DNA of 64,000 nucleotides, taken from NCBI RefSeq assembly GCF_003752415.1, contig NZ_RKHG01000001.1, positions 1,054,001-1,118,000 on the forward strand. The letters are read 5' to 3'. A program made the translations under genes and the position numbers. This stretch comes from Luteococcus japonicus (lineage in GTDB: Bacteria; Actinomycetota; Actinomycetes; Propionibacteriales; Propionibacteriaceae). Below the pieces are notes generated by a model. That model was not told where the DNA came from and did no database searches. It worked only from the letters and a program-made list of their open reading frames with translations. Positions 10,034 to 18,680 of the stretch are shown here, in pieces (the first letter of the stretch is position 1; the number at the start of each line of letters is the position of its first letter).

Positions 10034-10355
10034 TGGGCAGGACTCTCTTCGATCGTTCCGTGGAACGCACGGGCGTGCGTCCCCGGGGGCTCGGGCAGCC
10101 GGCGTCACAGACGTGCAGCCGCGCCAGCCTATCAACTGGCCCGACACTTCCCACATTTCGAGTGCCCGGGACACCCACCCGGGTTATCACGTCACGGAAT
10201 GACAACGATTGTGTGTCACCCCGCGAACGGTTCTTCCACTCATCGGTTCAGGCATGTAGCTTTCCTGCCATATGCCGGAGCGCACCCCAATGATGCACAC
10301 GCGACGGCTGCTCGAATTGACCGGGGCTCCGGCCCCGCCACACAGGAGGCACCAC
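10034..10355. other. Intergenic region between secY and the first peptide transporter operon
   Basis: 322 bp without a credible gene. It holds the candidate secY -10 (10126-10131, minus), a weak candidate promoter for the substrate-binding protein gene on the plus strand (TTCCAC 10234-10239, 17 bp, TAGCTT 10257-10262), and its AGGAGG ribosome-binding site at 10344-10349. Confidence 0.5.
10126..10131 (-). promoter_or_regulatory. Candidate -10 box of the secY-adk-map transcript
   Basis: TAGGCT on the minus strand, 92 bp before the secY ATG, in the form shared by other promoters in this window (TAGnnT). The -35 region is weak. It would supply the separate promoter needed because secY is detached from the spc operon. 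Confidence 0.35.
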
Positions 10356-11996
10356 ATGCGAGCACGACGCTCACTGGCCGCCGCTGCACTGGTCACCATC
10401 GCGTTCACCGCGACGGCCTGCGGCGGATCCACCGACAATGCCGGCAATGGCGCCGGCGCCGACGGCCCCGCCAAGGACGGCGGAGCCATCACGATTCGAG
10501 GCTGTACGCCCGAGAACCCGCTCATCGGTTCCAACACCACCGAGGTCTGCGGTGGCAACGTCATCGACGCCGTCACGTCCAAGCTGGTGCGCTACAACAG
10601 CGACACTGCCGCACCGGAGAACGATCTGGCCGAATCCATCGAGACCACCGACAACAAGGTCTTCACGGTCAAGCTGAAGAAGGACCGCAAGTTCTCGGAC
10701 GGCACTCCGGTCCAGGCCAAGAACTTCGTGGACGCCTGGAATTTTGCCGCCTACGCCCCCAATGGCCAGCAGAACGGCTACTTCTTCGAGCCGGTCGCCG
10801 GCTTCGCCGATCTGCAGTGCCCCGATGAGGAGTGCAAGACCAAGCCGAAGACCAACAAACTCTCCGGCCTGAAGGTTGTCGACGACTCGACATTCACCAT
10901 CACCACCTCCGAGGCGGTCTCGAACCTGCCGGTGCGTCTGGGCTACTCGGCCTTCGTGCCACAGCCCGACGCCTTCTTCACCGACCCCAAGTCCACTGAG
11001 TTCGGCAAGATGCCGGTTGGCGCCGGTCCCTTCAAGGTGACCAGCAACACTGCCACCGAGATCGTGCTCGAGAAGAACCCCGAGTACACCGGCGACTTCA
11101 AGGCCCACGTCGACAAGGTCACCTACCGCATCTACAACGATGCTGCCGCCGCCTACACCGAAGTGGTGGCCGACCAGCTCGACTTCACGGACATCATTCC
11201 CTCGGACCAGCTGGCAGGTGACCAGTGGAAGGCTCAGCTGGGTGATCGCACCGTCGTGCGTGACTCGGGCGTGCACCAGACCCTGACCTTCACCCCGAAC
11301 GACGAGCAGCTCAAGAAGCCGGAGATCCGCAAGGCGATCAGCCAGGCCATCGACCGCAAGACCATCACGGAGAAGGTCTTCAACGGCACACGCACTCCTG
11401 CCACCAGCTGGGTCTCCCCCGTGGTCGACGGCTACAAGGAAGGTGCCTGTGGCGACGCATGCACCTTCGACAAGGACGCCGCCAAGAAGGCATACGACGC
11501 GGCCGGCGGTTACAAGGGTGTCTTCCAGATCTCGGTGAACGGCGACGGCGGCCACAAGTTGTGGGCCGACGCGGTCTGCAACCAGCTCAAGTCGAACCTC
11601 GGCATGAACTGCCAGGTGAACACCACGCCGGACTTCAAGACCCTCCGCACTCAGATCAAGGCTGGCGAACTCAAGGGTGCGCACCGCAGCGGCTGGCAGA
11701 TGGACTACCCGTCCATCGAGAACTTCCTGACCCCGCTCTACACCAAGAACGCGGCCTCGAACGATGCCAAGTACGACAACCCCGCCTTCGACAAGAAGCT
11801 CGTCGACGCAGCCGCTGCCAAGACCCCGGGAGAGGCCAACACCCTCTACCAGGAGGCGGAGGCCATGCTGTCCGATGGCCTCCCCGTGATCCCGTTGTGG
11901 AGCGCCGCGACGCCCTGCGCCTGGTCCACGAAGGTGACCAATGTCAAGGTGACGCCCTTCGGAACCCTCGACATGAGCAGCATCAGCGTCAAGTGA
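10356..11996 (+). CDS. Peptide ABC transporter substrate-binding lipoprotein (SBP family 5)
   Basis: 546 residues from ATG 10356, 6 bp after AGGAGG. It has a lipoprotein signal with Cys22 (TATAC) and an SBP_bac_5 fold (DppA/OppA type) binding oligopeptides or similar solutes outside the membrane. Visible motifs include FTVKLKKDRKFSDGTPV and the repeated Cys pairs CTPENP---EVCGG and CPDEEC, which could form disulfides. It is the first gene of a plus-strand five-gene operon with two permeases and two ATPases. The ligand cannot be read from the sequence. The frame upstream of 10356 lacks a signal and is not used. Confidence 0.93.
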   Translation: MRARRSLAAAALVTIAFTATACGGSTDNAGNGAGADGPAKDGGAITIRGCTPENPLIGSNTTEVCGGNVIDAVTSKLVRYNSDTAAPENDLAESIETTDNKVFTVKLKKDRKFSDGTPVQAKNFVDAWNFAAYAPNGQQNGYFFEPVAGFADLQCPDEECKTKPKTNKLSGLKVVDDSTFTITTSEAVSNLPVRLGYSAFVPQPDAFFTDPKSTEFGKMPVGAGPFKVTSNTATEIVLEKNPEYTGDFKAHVDKVTYRIYNDAAAAYTEVVADQLDFTDIIPSDQLAGDQWKAQLGDRTVVRDSGVHQTLTFTPNDEQLKKPEIRKAISQAIDRKTITEKVFNGTRTPATSWVSPVVDGYKEGACGDACTFDKDAAKKAYDAAGGYKGVFQISVNGDGGHKLWADAVCNQLKSNLGMNCQVNTTPDFKTLRTQIKAGELKGAHRSGWQMDYPSIENFLTPLYTKNAASNDAKYDNPAFDKKLVDAAAAKTPGEANTLYQEAEAMLSDGLPVIPLWSAATPCAWSTKVTNVKVTPFGTLDMSSISVK

Positions 11997-12030
11997 CGCG
12001 TACCGCCATGTGACTCGTTGAACTCCTCGC

Positions 12031-12070
12031 GATGCGGTGGTGCACCGACGTATCGGTGCACCACCGCATC
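12031..12070 (+). repeat. Perfect 18-bp intercistronic hairpin after the binding-protein gene
   Basis: An 18-bp perfect inverted repeat with loop CGTA, 34 bp after the binding-protein stop and 29 bp before the permease start. At this place such hairpins typically stabilise the 3' end of the binding-protein mRNA or reduce read-through, so that the binding protein is made in excess over the membrane subunits. There is no U-tract. Confidence 0.85.
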
Positions 12071-12099
12071 AACGGGTTCGAGAAGGAGCAATCCCCAGC

Positions 12100-13029
12100 A
12101 TGTTGAAATATGTCCTGCGGCGCCTTGTCCAGATGATTCCGGTCATCATCGGAGCCACCTTCCTGCTCTACCTCCTGGTCTTCGCACTACCCGGTGAACC
12201 CTGGGAAGGCAGGTGTGGTGAACGAGACTGCACTCCTGCCTACATCGAGAACTTCAAGCGCGAATACAACCTCGACCGGCCCCTGCTCGTGCAGTACGCG
12301 CTGTACCTGGCCAAGCTGCTGCAGGGTGATCTGGGCGTGAACTTCTACCACAACACCGTCGCCTCCGAGCTGGCCGTGCGCTACCCCACCACCATGAAGC
12401 TGGCGCTGATCGCCCTCCTCTTCGAGGCCGTCGTCGGCATCGCCGCCGGTGTCCTGGCCGGTATCCGCAAGGGCCGTTTCATCGACAGCCTCGTGACGGT
12501 CTCCACTCTGGTCGTCATCTCCATCCCGGTCTTCGTGATCGGTGGGATGGCGCAGTTCGGCATCCTCAAGGCGGGACTCAACCAGGTCATCCCGGTGACC
12601 GCCAGCCAGGGCACCCTGCAACAACTCATCCTGCCGGGCCTGGTTCTCGGCTCCCTGTCCGTTGCCTATGTAGCCCGGTTGACCCGCACCAATCTCGTGG
12701 AGAACCTGCGTGCCGACTATGTGCGGACCGCCCGGGCGAAAGGTCTGAGTCAGAGCCGCACCATCGGCGTGCACGCCCTGCGCAACTCCCTGATCCCGGT
12801 GATCACCTTCATGGGCTATGACTTCGGGGCACTCATGGGTGGCGCCATTGTCACTGAGCGCATCTTCAACATCAACGGCATCGGCGGCTTCATCTTCCGC
12901 TCCATCAACCAGCGCGACGGCATCTCCGTCGTCGGCGCGGTCACCTGTCTGGTACTGGTCTACCTGCTGATGAATCTGATCGTGGACATCCTGTACAGCG
13001 TGCTCGACCCGAGGATCTCCCATGACTGA
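12100..13029 (+). CDS. Peptide ABC transporter permease, OppB/DppB type
   Basis: 309 residues from ATG 12100 (MLKYVLRR), with a GAAGGAG ribosome-binding site at 12082-12088. Hydrophobic segments predict six membrane helices. The cytoplasmic coupling loop shows the EAA-type motif ARAKGLSQSRTIGVHALRNS. It forms the channel with the OppC-type protein encoded next. The final 8 bases overlap the start of the next gene, indicating coupling. Confidence 0.94.
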   Translation: MLKYVLRRLVQMIPVIIGATFLLYLLVFALPGEPWEGRCGERDCTPAYIENFKREYNLDRPLLVQYALYLAKLLQGDLGVNFYHNTVASELAVRYPTTMKLALIALLFEAVVGIAAGVLAGIRKGRFIDSLVTVSTLVVISIPVFVIGGMAQFGILKAGLNQVIPVTASQGTLQQLILPGLVLGSLSVAYVARLTRTNLVENLRADYVRTARAKGLSQSRTIGVHALRNSLIPVITFMGYDFGALMGGAIVTERIFNINGIGGFIFRSINQRDGISVVGAVTCLVLVYLLMNLIVDILYSVLDPRISHD

Positions 13030-13975
13030 TCCCATCAACTCGTCGGCTCCAGGCCCGGTGGCCGAGCCCCTCATGCCTTCTGCAGAAGCTGTCGCCCCTG
13101 AGCAGGCCCATTCCCTGTGGACCGATGCCTGGCTGGAGATGCGCCGCAACCCGCTCTTCTGGGTCTCCGTGATGCTCATCACAGTGCTGGTCACGATGGC
13201 GTTGTTCCCCGGACTGTTCACGCGGATCGACCCCTACCAGTGCGACCTGCAGATCTCCCGCGAGGCGCCCAATGCCGCCCACTGGTTCGGCACCGACCTC
13301 CAGGGCTGTGACGTCTACTCGCGCACCATCCACGGGGCCCGCTCCTCCATCCTGGTCGGCCTGTTCACCACACTCGGTACCACTCTCCTGGGCTCCCTGG
13401 TCGGCATCATCGCCGGCTATGCGGGAGGCTGGGTTGACACCCTGCTGTCCCGCATCGGTGAGGTCTTCTTCGCCATCCCGCTGCTGCTCGGCGGCATCGT
13501 GATCCTCTACTCCTTCCCCAGCACCTCGGAGACGCCCTACCTGGTCGTGGTCGCCAAGGTGGTCGCGGCCCTGGTCGTGCTCGGCTGGCCGAGCATCGCG
13601 CGGCTGATGCGTTCGTCGGTGCTGCAGGTCAAGCCCAACGAGTACGTCCTGGCCGCCCGCGCCCTGGGCGCCAACCCATGGCGGATCATCACCTCGCACA
13701 TCCTGCCCAACGCGCTGGCTGCGGTCATGGTGGTGGCCACCATCAACCTCGGCTCCTACATCGCGGTCGAGGCGACGCTGAGCTTCCTGGGTATCGGGCT
13801 TCGTCCACCGGTGATCAGTTGGGGCATCGCCATCAGCGAGGCGTCGGGTCTGGGCTATATCCAGTCCGCCCCGTGGATGCTCGCCTTCCCGTCCATCTTC
13901 CTGTCGCTGACCGTCCTCGCCTTCATCATGCTCGGCGAGGTCATCCGTGACGCCCTCGACCCGAAGCTGCGGTGA
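13022..13975 (+). CDS. Peptide ABC transporter permease, OppC/DppC type
   Basis: 317 residues. The N-terminal cytoplasmic region is followed by six predicted membrane helices. The characteristic segment HWFGTDLQGCDVYSRTI (FGTD-xGxD type) lies near residues 83-99, and the EAA loop reads ARALGANPWRIITSHILPN. It overlaps the OppB-type gene by 8 bp and the next ATPase gene by a GTGA junction. Confidence 0.94.
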   Translation: MTDPINSSAPGPVAEPLMPSAEAVAPEQAHSLWTDAWLEMRRNPLFWVSVMLITVLVTMALFPGLFTRIDPYQCDLQISREAPNAAHWFGTDLQGCDVYSRTIHGARSSILVGLFTTLGTTLLGSLVGIIAGYAGGWVDTLLSRIGEVFFAIPLLLGGIVILYSFPSTSETPYLVVVAKVVAALVVLGWPSIARLMRSSVLQVKPNEYVLAARALGANPWRIITSHILPNALAAVMVVATINLGSYIAVEATLSFLGIGLRPPVISWGIAISEASGLGYIQSAPWMLAFPSIFLSLTVLAFIMLGEVIRDALDPKLR

Positions 13976-15030
13976 CAGACATGACGAAGACCCTTCCGAA
14001 GGATCGGCAGACCAGCCGGGGCGTCGACCAGATCGGCTTCGACTGGGGAGCGCCACTGCTGCGTGTCAATGACCTCCACGTCGAGTTCCGGATGCGTCAG
14101 GGCGTGGCCAGGGCCATCAACGGGGTGGACTTCCGCCTCGATGCCGGCGAGACGCTGGCCATCCTGGGCGAGTCCGGTTCCGGCAAGTCCGTCACGGCGC
14201 AGGCAGTGATGGGCATCATCGACTCCCCACCCGGCTTCGTCACCGCCGGCGAGGTGGTCTATCGCGGCGTGGACCTGCTGAAGCTCCCCGAGACGCAGCG
14301 CCGGGCCACCCGTGGCCCGTTGCTGTCGATGATCTTCCAGGACGCACTCAGCGCTCTCAATCCGGTCTTCCCGGTGGGCTGGCAGATTGCGGAGATGTTC
14401 CGGATCCACCGGGGGATGAACAAGGCGGACGCCCTCAAGCAGGCCATCGGGCTGATGGAGAAGGTGCAGATTCCCGCTGCCCGGGAGCGCGTGAAGGCCT
14501 TCCCGCACCAGTTCAGCGGCGGAATGCGCCAGCGAATCATGATCGCGATGGCCATCGCCCTGCAACCGGAGGTACTGATCGCTGATGAGCCCACCACGGC
14601 CCTCGACGTGACCGTGCAGGCCCAGATCATGGACCTGCTCAAGGAATTGCAGGACGAGTCCGGCATGGGCCTGATCCTGATCACCCATGACCTGGGCGTG
14701 GTGGCCGACGTCGCGGACCGGATCAACGTGATGTACGCCGGCCGGATGGTCGAGCAGGCGCCGGTCCACGAGATCTACGCCAGCCCGGCGCACCCCTACA
14801 CCAAGGGGCTGATCGACTCGATACCGCGGCTGGACCAGAAGGGCCAGAAGCTGCAGGCGATCGGCGGCCTGCCCCCCAACCTGATGCGCATTCCGTCCGG
14901 CTGCGCCTTCAACCCGCGCTGCCCGATGGCCGCCGATGTCTGCCGCACCGGCGGGGCACCCGCCCTGGTGCAGGTGGCCGACGACAGGTGGAGCGCCTGC
15001 CACTTCACCCAGGAGGTGCTCCATGGCTGA
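13972..15030 (+). CDS. Peptide ABC transporter ATPase, OppD type
   Basis: 352 residues from the GTG at 13972 (GTGA overlap with the permease stop; an ATG at 13981 is an alternative). Walker A is GESGSGKS near 64-71, the ABC signature FSGGMRQRI near 180, Walker [12 protein letters not shown] near 203, and the switch His is in LITHDLG. The C-terminal oligopeptide-transporter extension carries a four-cysteine pattern ([15 protein letters not shown] followed by SACH). In mycobacterial Opp/Dpp ATPases such cysteines are reported to hold an Fe-S cluster; here that is inference. Confidence 0.95.
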   Translation: MTDMTKTLPKDRQTSRGVDQIGFDWGAPLLRVNDLHVEFRMRQGVARAINGVDFRLDAGETLAILGESGSGKSVTAQAVMGIIDSPPGFVTAGEVVYRGVDLLKLPETQRRATRGPLLSMIFQDALSALNPVFPVGWQIAEMFRIHRGMNKADALKQAIGLMEKVQIPAARERVKAFPHQFSGGMRQRIMIAMAIALQPEVLIADEPTTALDVTVQAQIMDLLKELQDESGMGLILITHDLGVVADVADRINVMYAGRMVEQAPVHEIYASPAHPYTKGLIDSIPRLDQKGQKLQAIGGLPPNLMRIPSGCAFNPRCPMAADVCRTGGAPALVQVADDRWSACHFTQEVLHG

Positions 15031-16030
15031 CCCGATCCTGTCCGCCCGCGGACTGAAGAAGTACTACCCGTTAAAGGGCGGCGTGGTCCGCCGGACGGTG
15101 GGGCATGTCAAGGCGGTCGACGGGGTGGACCTGGACCTCTTCCCCGGCGAGACGCTGGGCATCGTCGGCGAGTCCGGCTGCGGCAAGTCGACGCTCGGCC
15201 GAGTGCTGATGCGGCTGGAGGACCCCACCGAGGGCACCATCATCTTCGAGGGCACGGACATCACCAAGCTCTCGGGTGCCGGGCTGCGCAGGCTGCGCCG
15301 TGACATCCAGATCGTCTTCCAGGACCCGTACACCTCGCTGAACCCGCGCAAGACGGTCGGGGACATCATCGCCGAGCCCTTCGAGATCCATCCCGATGTG
15401 GTGCCCCGCGGCGGACGTCGCCAGCGGGTGCAGGAGCTGCTGGAGCAGGTGGGTCTGAACCCGGAGCACATCAACCGCTACCCGCACCAGTTCTCCGGCG
15501 GGCAGCGACAGCGCATCGGGATCGCCCGGGGCGTCGCACTGAACCCCAAGGTGATCATCTGCGACGAGCCGGTCAGTGCGCTGGACGTCTCGGTCCAGGC
15601 GCAGGTGGTGAACCTGTTGGAGAAGCTGCAGGACGAGCTGGGCCTGGCCTATGTCTTCATTGCGCATGACCTGGCCGTGGTGCGCCACATCTCGGACCGG
15701 GTGGGCGTGATGTACCTGGGCCGCATGGTGGAGGTGGGTGACGACGCCCACATCTATGAGCGCCCGACGCACCCCTACACCCAGGCCCTGTTGTCGGCGG
15801 TACCATTGCCGGATCCGACGCTGCGCGGCTCGCGGGAGCAGATCGTGTTGACCGGCGACGTACCGAGCCCGGCCAATCCCCCGTCGGGTTGCCGCTTCCA
15901 CACCCGCTGCTGGAAGGCCACCGAGATCTGCTCCACGCAGGTCCCGGAGCTGGAACCGCACGAGGACGGCACCGGAACCCACGACAGTGCCTGCCACCAC
16001 GCGGAGCTCCGCCCCTCGGTGACCGTCTGA
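15023..16030 (+). CDS. Peptide ABC transporter ATPase, OppF type
   Basis: 335 residues from ATG 15023, with AGGAGG at 15011-15016; the start overlaps the OppD-type gene by 8 bp. Walker A is GESGCGKST, the signature [12 protein letters not shown], Walker [12 protein letters not shown], and the switch His is in FIAHDLAVV. The C-terminus has the oligopeptide-type Cys motif [15 protein letters not shown]. Together with the OppD-type protein it forms the ATP-hydrolysing pair of the importer. It is the last gene of the operon, followed by a hairpin. Confidence 0.95.
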   Translation: MADPILSARGLKKYYPLKGGVVRRTVGHVKAVDGVDLDLFPGETLGIVGESGCGKSTLGRVLMRLEDPTEGTIIFEGTDITKLSGAGLRRLRRDIQIVFQDPYTSLNPRKTVGDIIAEPFEIHPDVVPRGGRRQRVQELLEQVGLNPEHINRYPHQFSGGQRQRIGIARGVALNPKVIICDEPVSALDVSVQAQVVNLLEKLQDELGLAYVFIAHDLAVVRHISDRVGVMYLGRMVEVGDDAHIYERPTHPYTQALLSAVPLPDPTLRGSREQIVLTGDVPSPANPPSGCRFHTRCWKATEICSTQVPELEPHEDGTGTHDSACHHAELRPSVTV

Positions 16031-16036
16031 CACGCG

Positions 16037-16069
16037 CGACGGCCGAGCAATACGGACACTCGGCCGTCG
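16037..16069 (+). terminator. Terminator hairpin of the first peptide transporter operon
   Basis: An 11-bp perfect stem (CGACGGCCGAG and its complement) with an 11-nt loop, 6 bp after the OppF-type stop. There is no U-tract. Confidence 0.65.
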
Positions 16070-16080
16070 TGGTGTGCGGG

Positions 16081-16086
16081 CACAAT
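16081..16086 (+). promoter_or_regulatory. Candidate -10 box of a leaderless promoter, PH-like gene
   Basis: CACAAT, 7 bp before the ATG at 16094. It lies just after the terminator of the upstream operon, so the PH-like gene would have its own start, probably without a leader. Confidence 0.35.
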
Positions 16087-16093
16087 GGTCCCC

Positions 16094-16666
16094 ATGCGTC
16101 CCACAGTCATCATCCAGTCCACGATGGGTCGCATCGGCGTCCCAGTGGTCGGCGTGATCGCCGCCGCGCTCCTGGCGCTGGAGGCCTTGTCCGGCGGGCC
16201 GATTGCGGCCCTGTTCGCTCTCCCATGGCTCGGTCTCGTGGTGGTGCTGGCCTGGCTCCTGTGGGCCAGCGCGAGCGTGCGGCTGGAGACCGAGCACCTG
16301 GTCCTGGACAATCCGCTCTCCACGGTGCGCCTCGGCTGGGGCGCGGTGCAGGAGGCGCGCAGCCGCTGGGGCCTGGTGGTGGATGCCGACGGGCGCGAGC
16401 ACAAGGCGTGGGCGGCCCCCGCGCGCGGGACGGCCTCCTTCGGCCGTCAGCGGGTGGATCCCCAGCAGGACCTGCAGCCCACCGCGGCCGGAGCCCCTGC
16501 CATCCGGATGGACCTCGACGCCCGTGCCGCCGCCCTGCTGATCGGCGAGGAGGCCCTGGTGCGCGGGCCGGGCTCCCCCAGCACCGTCGCGCGACGCCTG
16601 CACCGCAGCCGTGTCGTGCTGCTGGTGACGCTGGCCCTGCTCAGCTTCGCCACCGCCGTGCTCTAA
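16094..16666 (+). CDS. PH-like domain membrane protein
   Basis: 190 residues from ATG 16094 (an in-frame ATG at 16085 would add three residues, but it overlaps the likely -10 box). Two hydrophobic segments at about 12-58 precede a bacterial PH-like region (SVRLETEHLVLDNPLSTVRLGWGAVQ type), and a third hydrophobic segment ends the protein. Proteins of this shape are common in actinobacteria and have no established function. It is a single gene between two transporter loci, ending in a strong bidirectional hairpin. Confidence 0.7.
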   Translation: MRPTVIIQSTMGRIGVPVVGVIAAALLALEALSGGPIAALFALPWLGLVVVLAWLLWASASVRLETEHLVLDNPLSTVRLGWGAVQEARSRWGLVVDADGREHKAWAAPARGTASFGRQRVDPQQDLQPTAAGAPAIRMDLDARAAALLIGEEALVRGPGSPSTVARRLHRSRVVLLVTLALLSFATAVL

Positions 16667-16682
16667 CAACTGTGCACGACGA

Positions 16683-16722
16683 AGGCCGTGGGCCGGATCC
16701 CGAAGGATCCGGCCCACGGCCT
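16683..16722. terminator. Perfect 18-bp bidirectional terminator hairpin
   Basis: An 18-bp perfect stem with a 4-nt loop between the PH-like gene (plus) and the second binding-protein gene (minus, ends 16753). Read on the minus strand the loop is UUCG closed by C-G, an exceptionally stable tetraloop. There is no U-tract. Confidence 0.85.
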
Positions 16723-16752
16723 CTGTGCTGACTGCTCAGGGTTGCAGGGGGC

Positions 16753-18465
16753 TCACTTGGTGTAGCCGATGTTCTCCGGAGGCAGGGTCTTGAAGGTTGC
16801 CGAGCCGTAGTTGGCCAGGTTCTTCGGGGCCGCGGTGTAGCCGATGCGACGGTAGATCGGCAGGGTGTGCACCTCATCCCAGATCATCTTGTCCACCTGG
16901 TTGGTGAGGTCCTGACGCTTCGCCACGTCGGCCTCGGTGTCGGCCTGCGGGATCAGCTTCTCGATTTCCGGGTTGACCAGCTGGGCGTAGTTGGACTCGG
17001 AGGGAACCTCGGCGCCGGCGGACTTGGCGCCGTAGATCTGGCGGATGTTGTTCATCGGGTAGGGGGTGCCCTGCCAGGTGAAGGCGATGATCTCGAAGGA
17101 GTGGGCGGTGAGGTTCTTGCTCATGTCATCGGGCGCGATGTTCACGAACTTGAGGTCGATGCCGACGGCCGCGAGGTCCTTCTGCAGCAGCTTGCCCTCG
17201 TTCTCGCTGGTGGGGACGCCAGTGAGCATCGTGTACTTCACCTGGAGCGGCTTGCCGTCCTTCTCGCGGATGGTCTTGCCCTCGGGCAGCTTCCAGCCGG
17301 CATCGTCGAGCTGCTTCTTGGCGGCTTCGACGTCGTACTTGAAGTCGCCCGAATTGTCCTTGTACCCCTCTTGGCCGGGCAGGAAGAAGTGGTTGCCGGT
17401 CATCAGTTCGGAGGGGTTCACCGGCAGACCCACCAGGTCCGACTTGGCGATGGCCTCACGATTGGTGGCCTTCACGATGGCCTGGCGCACGTCCTGGTCG
17501 GCCAGGTTGCCCGCTTTCGAATTGAAGGTGAAGTGACGCCACTGACGGGAACCGGCCGCGCGGATGTCGGCGTCGGAGCGCTTCTTGGCGGTGTTGACCG
17601 CGGTGGCGTTGATCATGGTGTCGACGACGTCGATCTCATTGTTGGCGAAGGCGTTGACGTCGGCCGGGGTCTCCAGCTGGCGGAAGCTCAGCTTGTCCAG
17701 CAGCGGCTTGTCACCCCACCACTTGTCATTGCGCTTCAGCGTCAGGGTCAGCTGCGCCTTGTCCAGCTTCTCGAAGGTGAAGGGCCCGGTATGCCATTCG
17801 GGCTTGAAGGTGGTCCATCCGGTGTTGTAGGCCTCGGGGGTGGCGACACCCTCCTTGGGCAGCACGCCCGAGAGGGCAGCCGACCAGTCCGGGTAGGACT
17901 TCTTGAAGGTCACGACGACGTCGGTGTCCTTCTCCCCCTTGGCGACGCTGGACACCTCGCTCCAGCCATCGGTGGTGGCCGGCTTGAAGGCCTCATTGCT
18001 GCCGTTCTGCGCCTTCCAGGTGGCCTCGTAGTCGGTCCAGTCGATGGTGCGGCCGGAATTCCACTTGGCCTTCGGGTTCAGGTGCAGGGTGATGACCTGG
18101 CCCTTGCCATCCTTGGCCTCCTGGACGTCATAGCTCTCCAGGTAGGGCTTGTAGGGCTCGAAGCTCGCGTCCTCGTTGTAGAGGAAGTTCACCGGGAGGC
18201 AGTAGCCCGCGATGTTGTTGTTGTCGACACCATTGCCGTCGATCGAGCTGATGTTCCAGTTCGTCGGCAGGAAGCTGATGGCGAAGCGGACCTGGCCGCC
18301 GTCCTTCAGCTCCTCGCGGGGCTTCTCGTTCAGCGCGGCGAGGGCGGGTGCCTTGCCATCGGTGCCATCACTGCCACCGGTGCTGGACTTGGGGGCGCCG
18401 CAGGCGGAGAGCGCGAGGGCTCCCACGGCGAGAAGGGCAACCGCGGACGATGCGGGCTTGCGCAC
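16753..18465 (-). CDS. Peptide ABC transporter substrate-binding lipoprotein (SBP family 5), second system
   Basis: 570 residues with a lipoprotein signal and Cys22 (LSAC). It has the SBP_bac_5 architecture, clearly different in sequence from the binding protein at 10.4 kb; LHLNPKAKWNSGRTIDWTDY is the conserved N-terminal domain signature. It is encoded last in the second transporter locus, separated from the fused ATPase gene by 215 bp holding a hairpin, with its own GGAGGT ribosome-binding site. It may therefore be transcribed separately or be boosted over the membrane genes. The ligand is unknown. Confidence 0.93.
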   Translation of the reverse strand: MRKPASSAVALLAVGALALSACGAPKSSTGGSDGTDGKAPALAALNEKPREELKDGGQVRFAISFLPTNWNISSIDGNGVDNNNIAGYCLPVNFLYNEDASFEPYKPYLESYDVQEAKDGKGQVITLHLNPKAKWNSGRTIDWTDYEATWKAQNGSNEAFKPATTDGWSEVSSVAKGEKDTDVVVTFKKSYPDWSAALSGVLPKEGVATPEAYNTGWTTFKPEWHTGPFTFEKLDKAQLTLTLKRNDKWWGDKPLLDKLSFRQLETPADVNAFANNEIDVVDTMINATAVNTAKKRSDADIRAAGSRQWRHFTFNSKAGNLADQDVRQAIVKATNREAIAKSDLVGLPVNPSELMTGNHFFLPGQEGYKDNSGDFKYDVEAAKKQLDDAGWKLPEGKTIREKDGKPLQVKYTMLTGVPTSENEGKLLQKDLAAVGIDLKFVNIAPDDMSKNLTAHSFEIIAFTWQGTPYPMNNIRQIYGAKSAGAEVPSESNYAQLVNPEIEKLIPQADTEADVAKRQDLTNQVDKMIWDEVHTLPIYRRIGYTAAPKNLANYGSATFKTLPPENIGYTK

Positions 18466-18612
18466 AATGACCTCCGGAAAATCGTGGTTCCCAGTACTTC
18501 TGGGACCCGGATGGTGGTAAACCTATTCCAAAATGGTCCCGCCGAGAACAGCCCCACTCCCAAATGGGCACATTGTTATCAGTCCGTGACGCCCGGAGCG
18601 GTTCGCGACGGG

Positions 18613-18655
18613 ACGGTGCCGCCGGGAAGGCCTCATGGCTTCCCGGCGGCACCGT
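18613..18655 (-). repeat. Intercistronic hairpin between ATPase and binding-protein genes
   Basis: About 19 paired bases with one bulged G, 25 bp past the stop of the fused ATPase gene. It could terminate the permease/ATPase transcript or protect its end, leaving the binding-protein gene to a separate promoter in 18466-18612. Confidence 0.7.
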
Positions 18656-18680
18656 GCCGAACCTTGTCTCCGCGCAGCCG

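Noticed and set aside
10234-10262. Promoter of the first peptide transporter (TTCCAC-17-TAGCTT)
   Set aside because: The -35 is too poor to list as a feature of its own; it is mentioned under the intergenic region.
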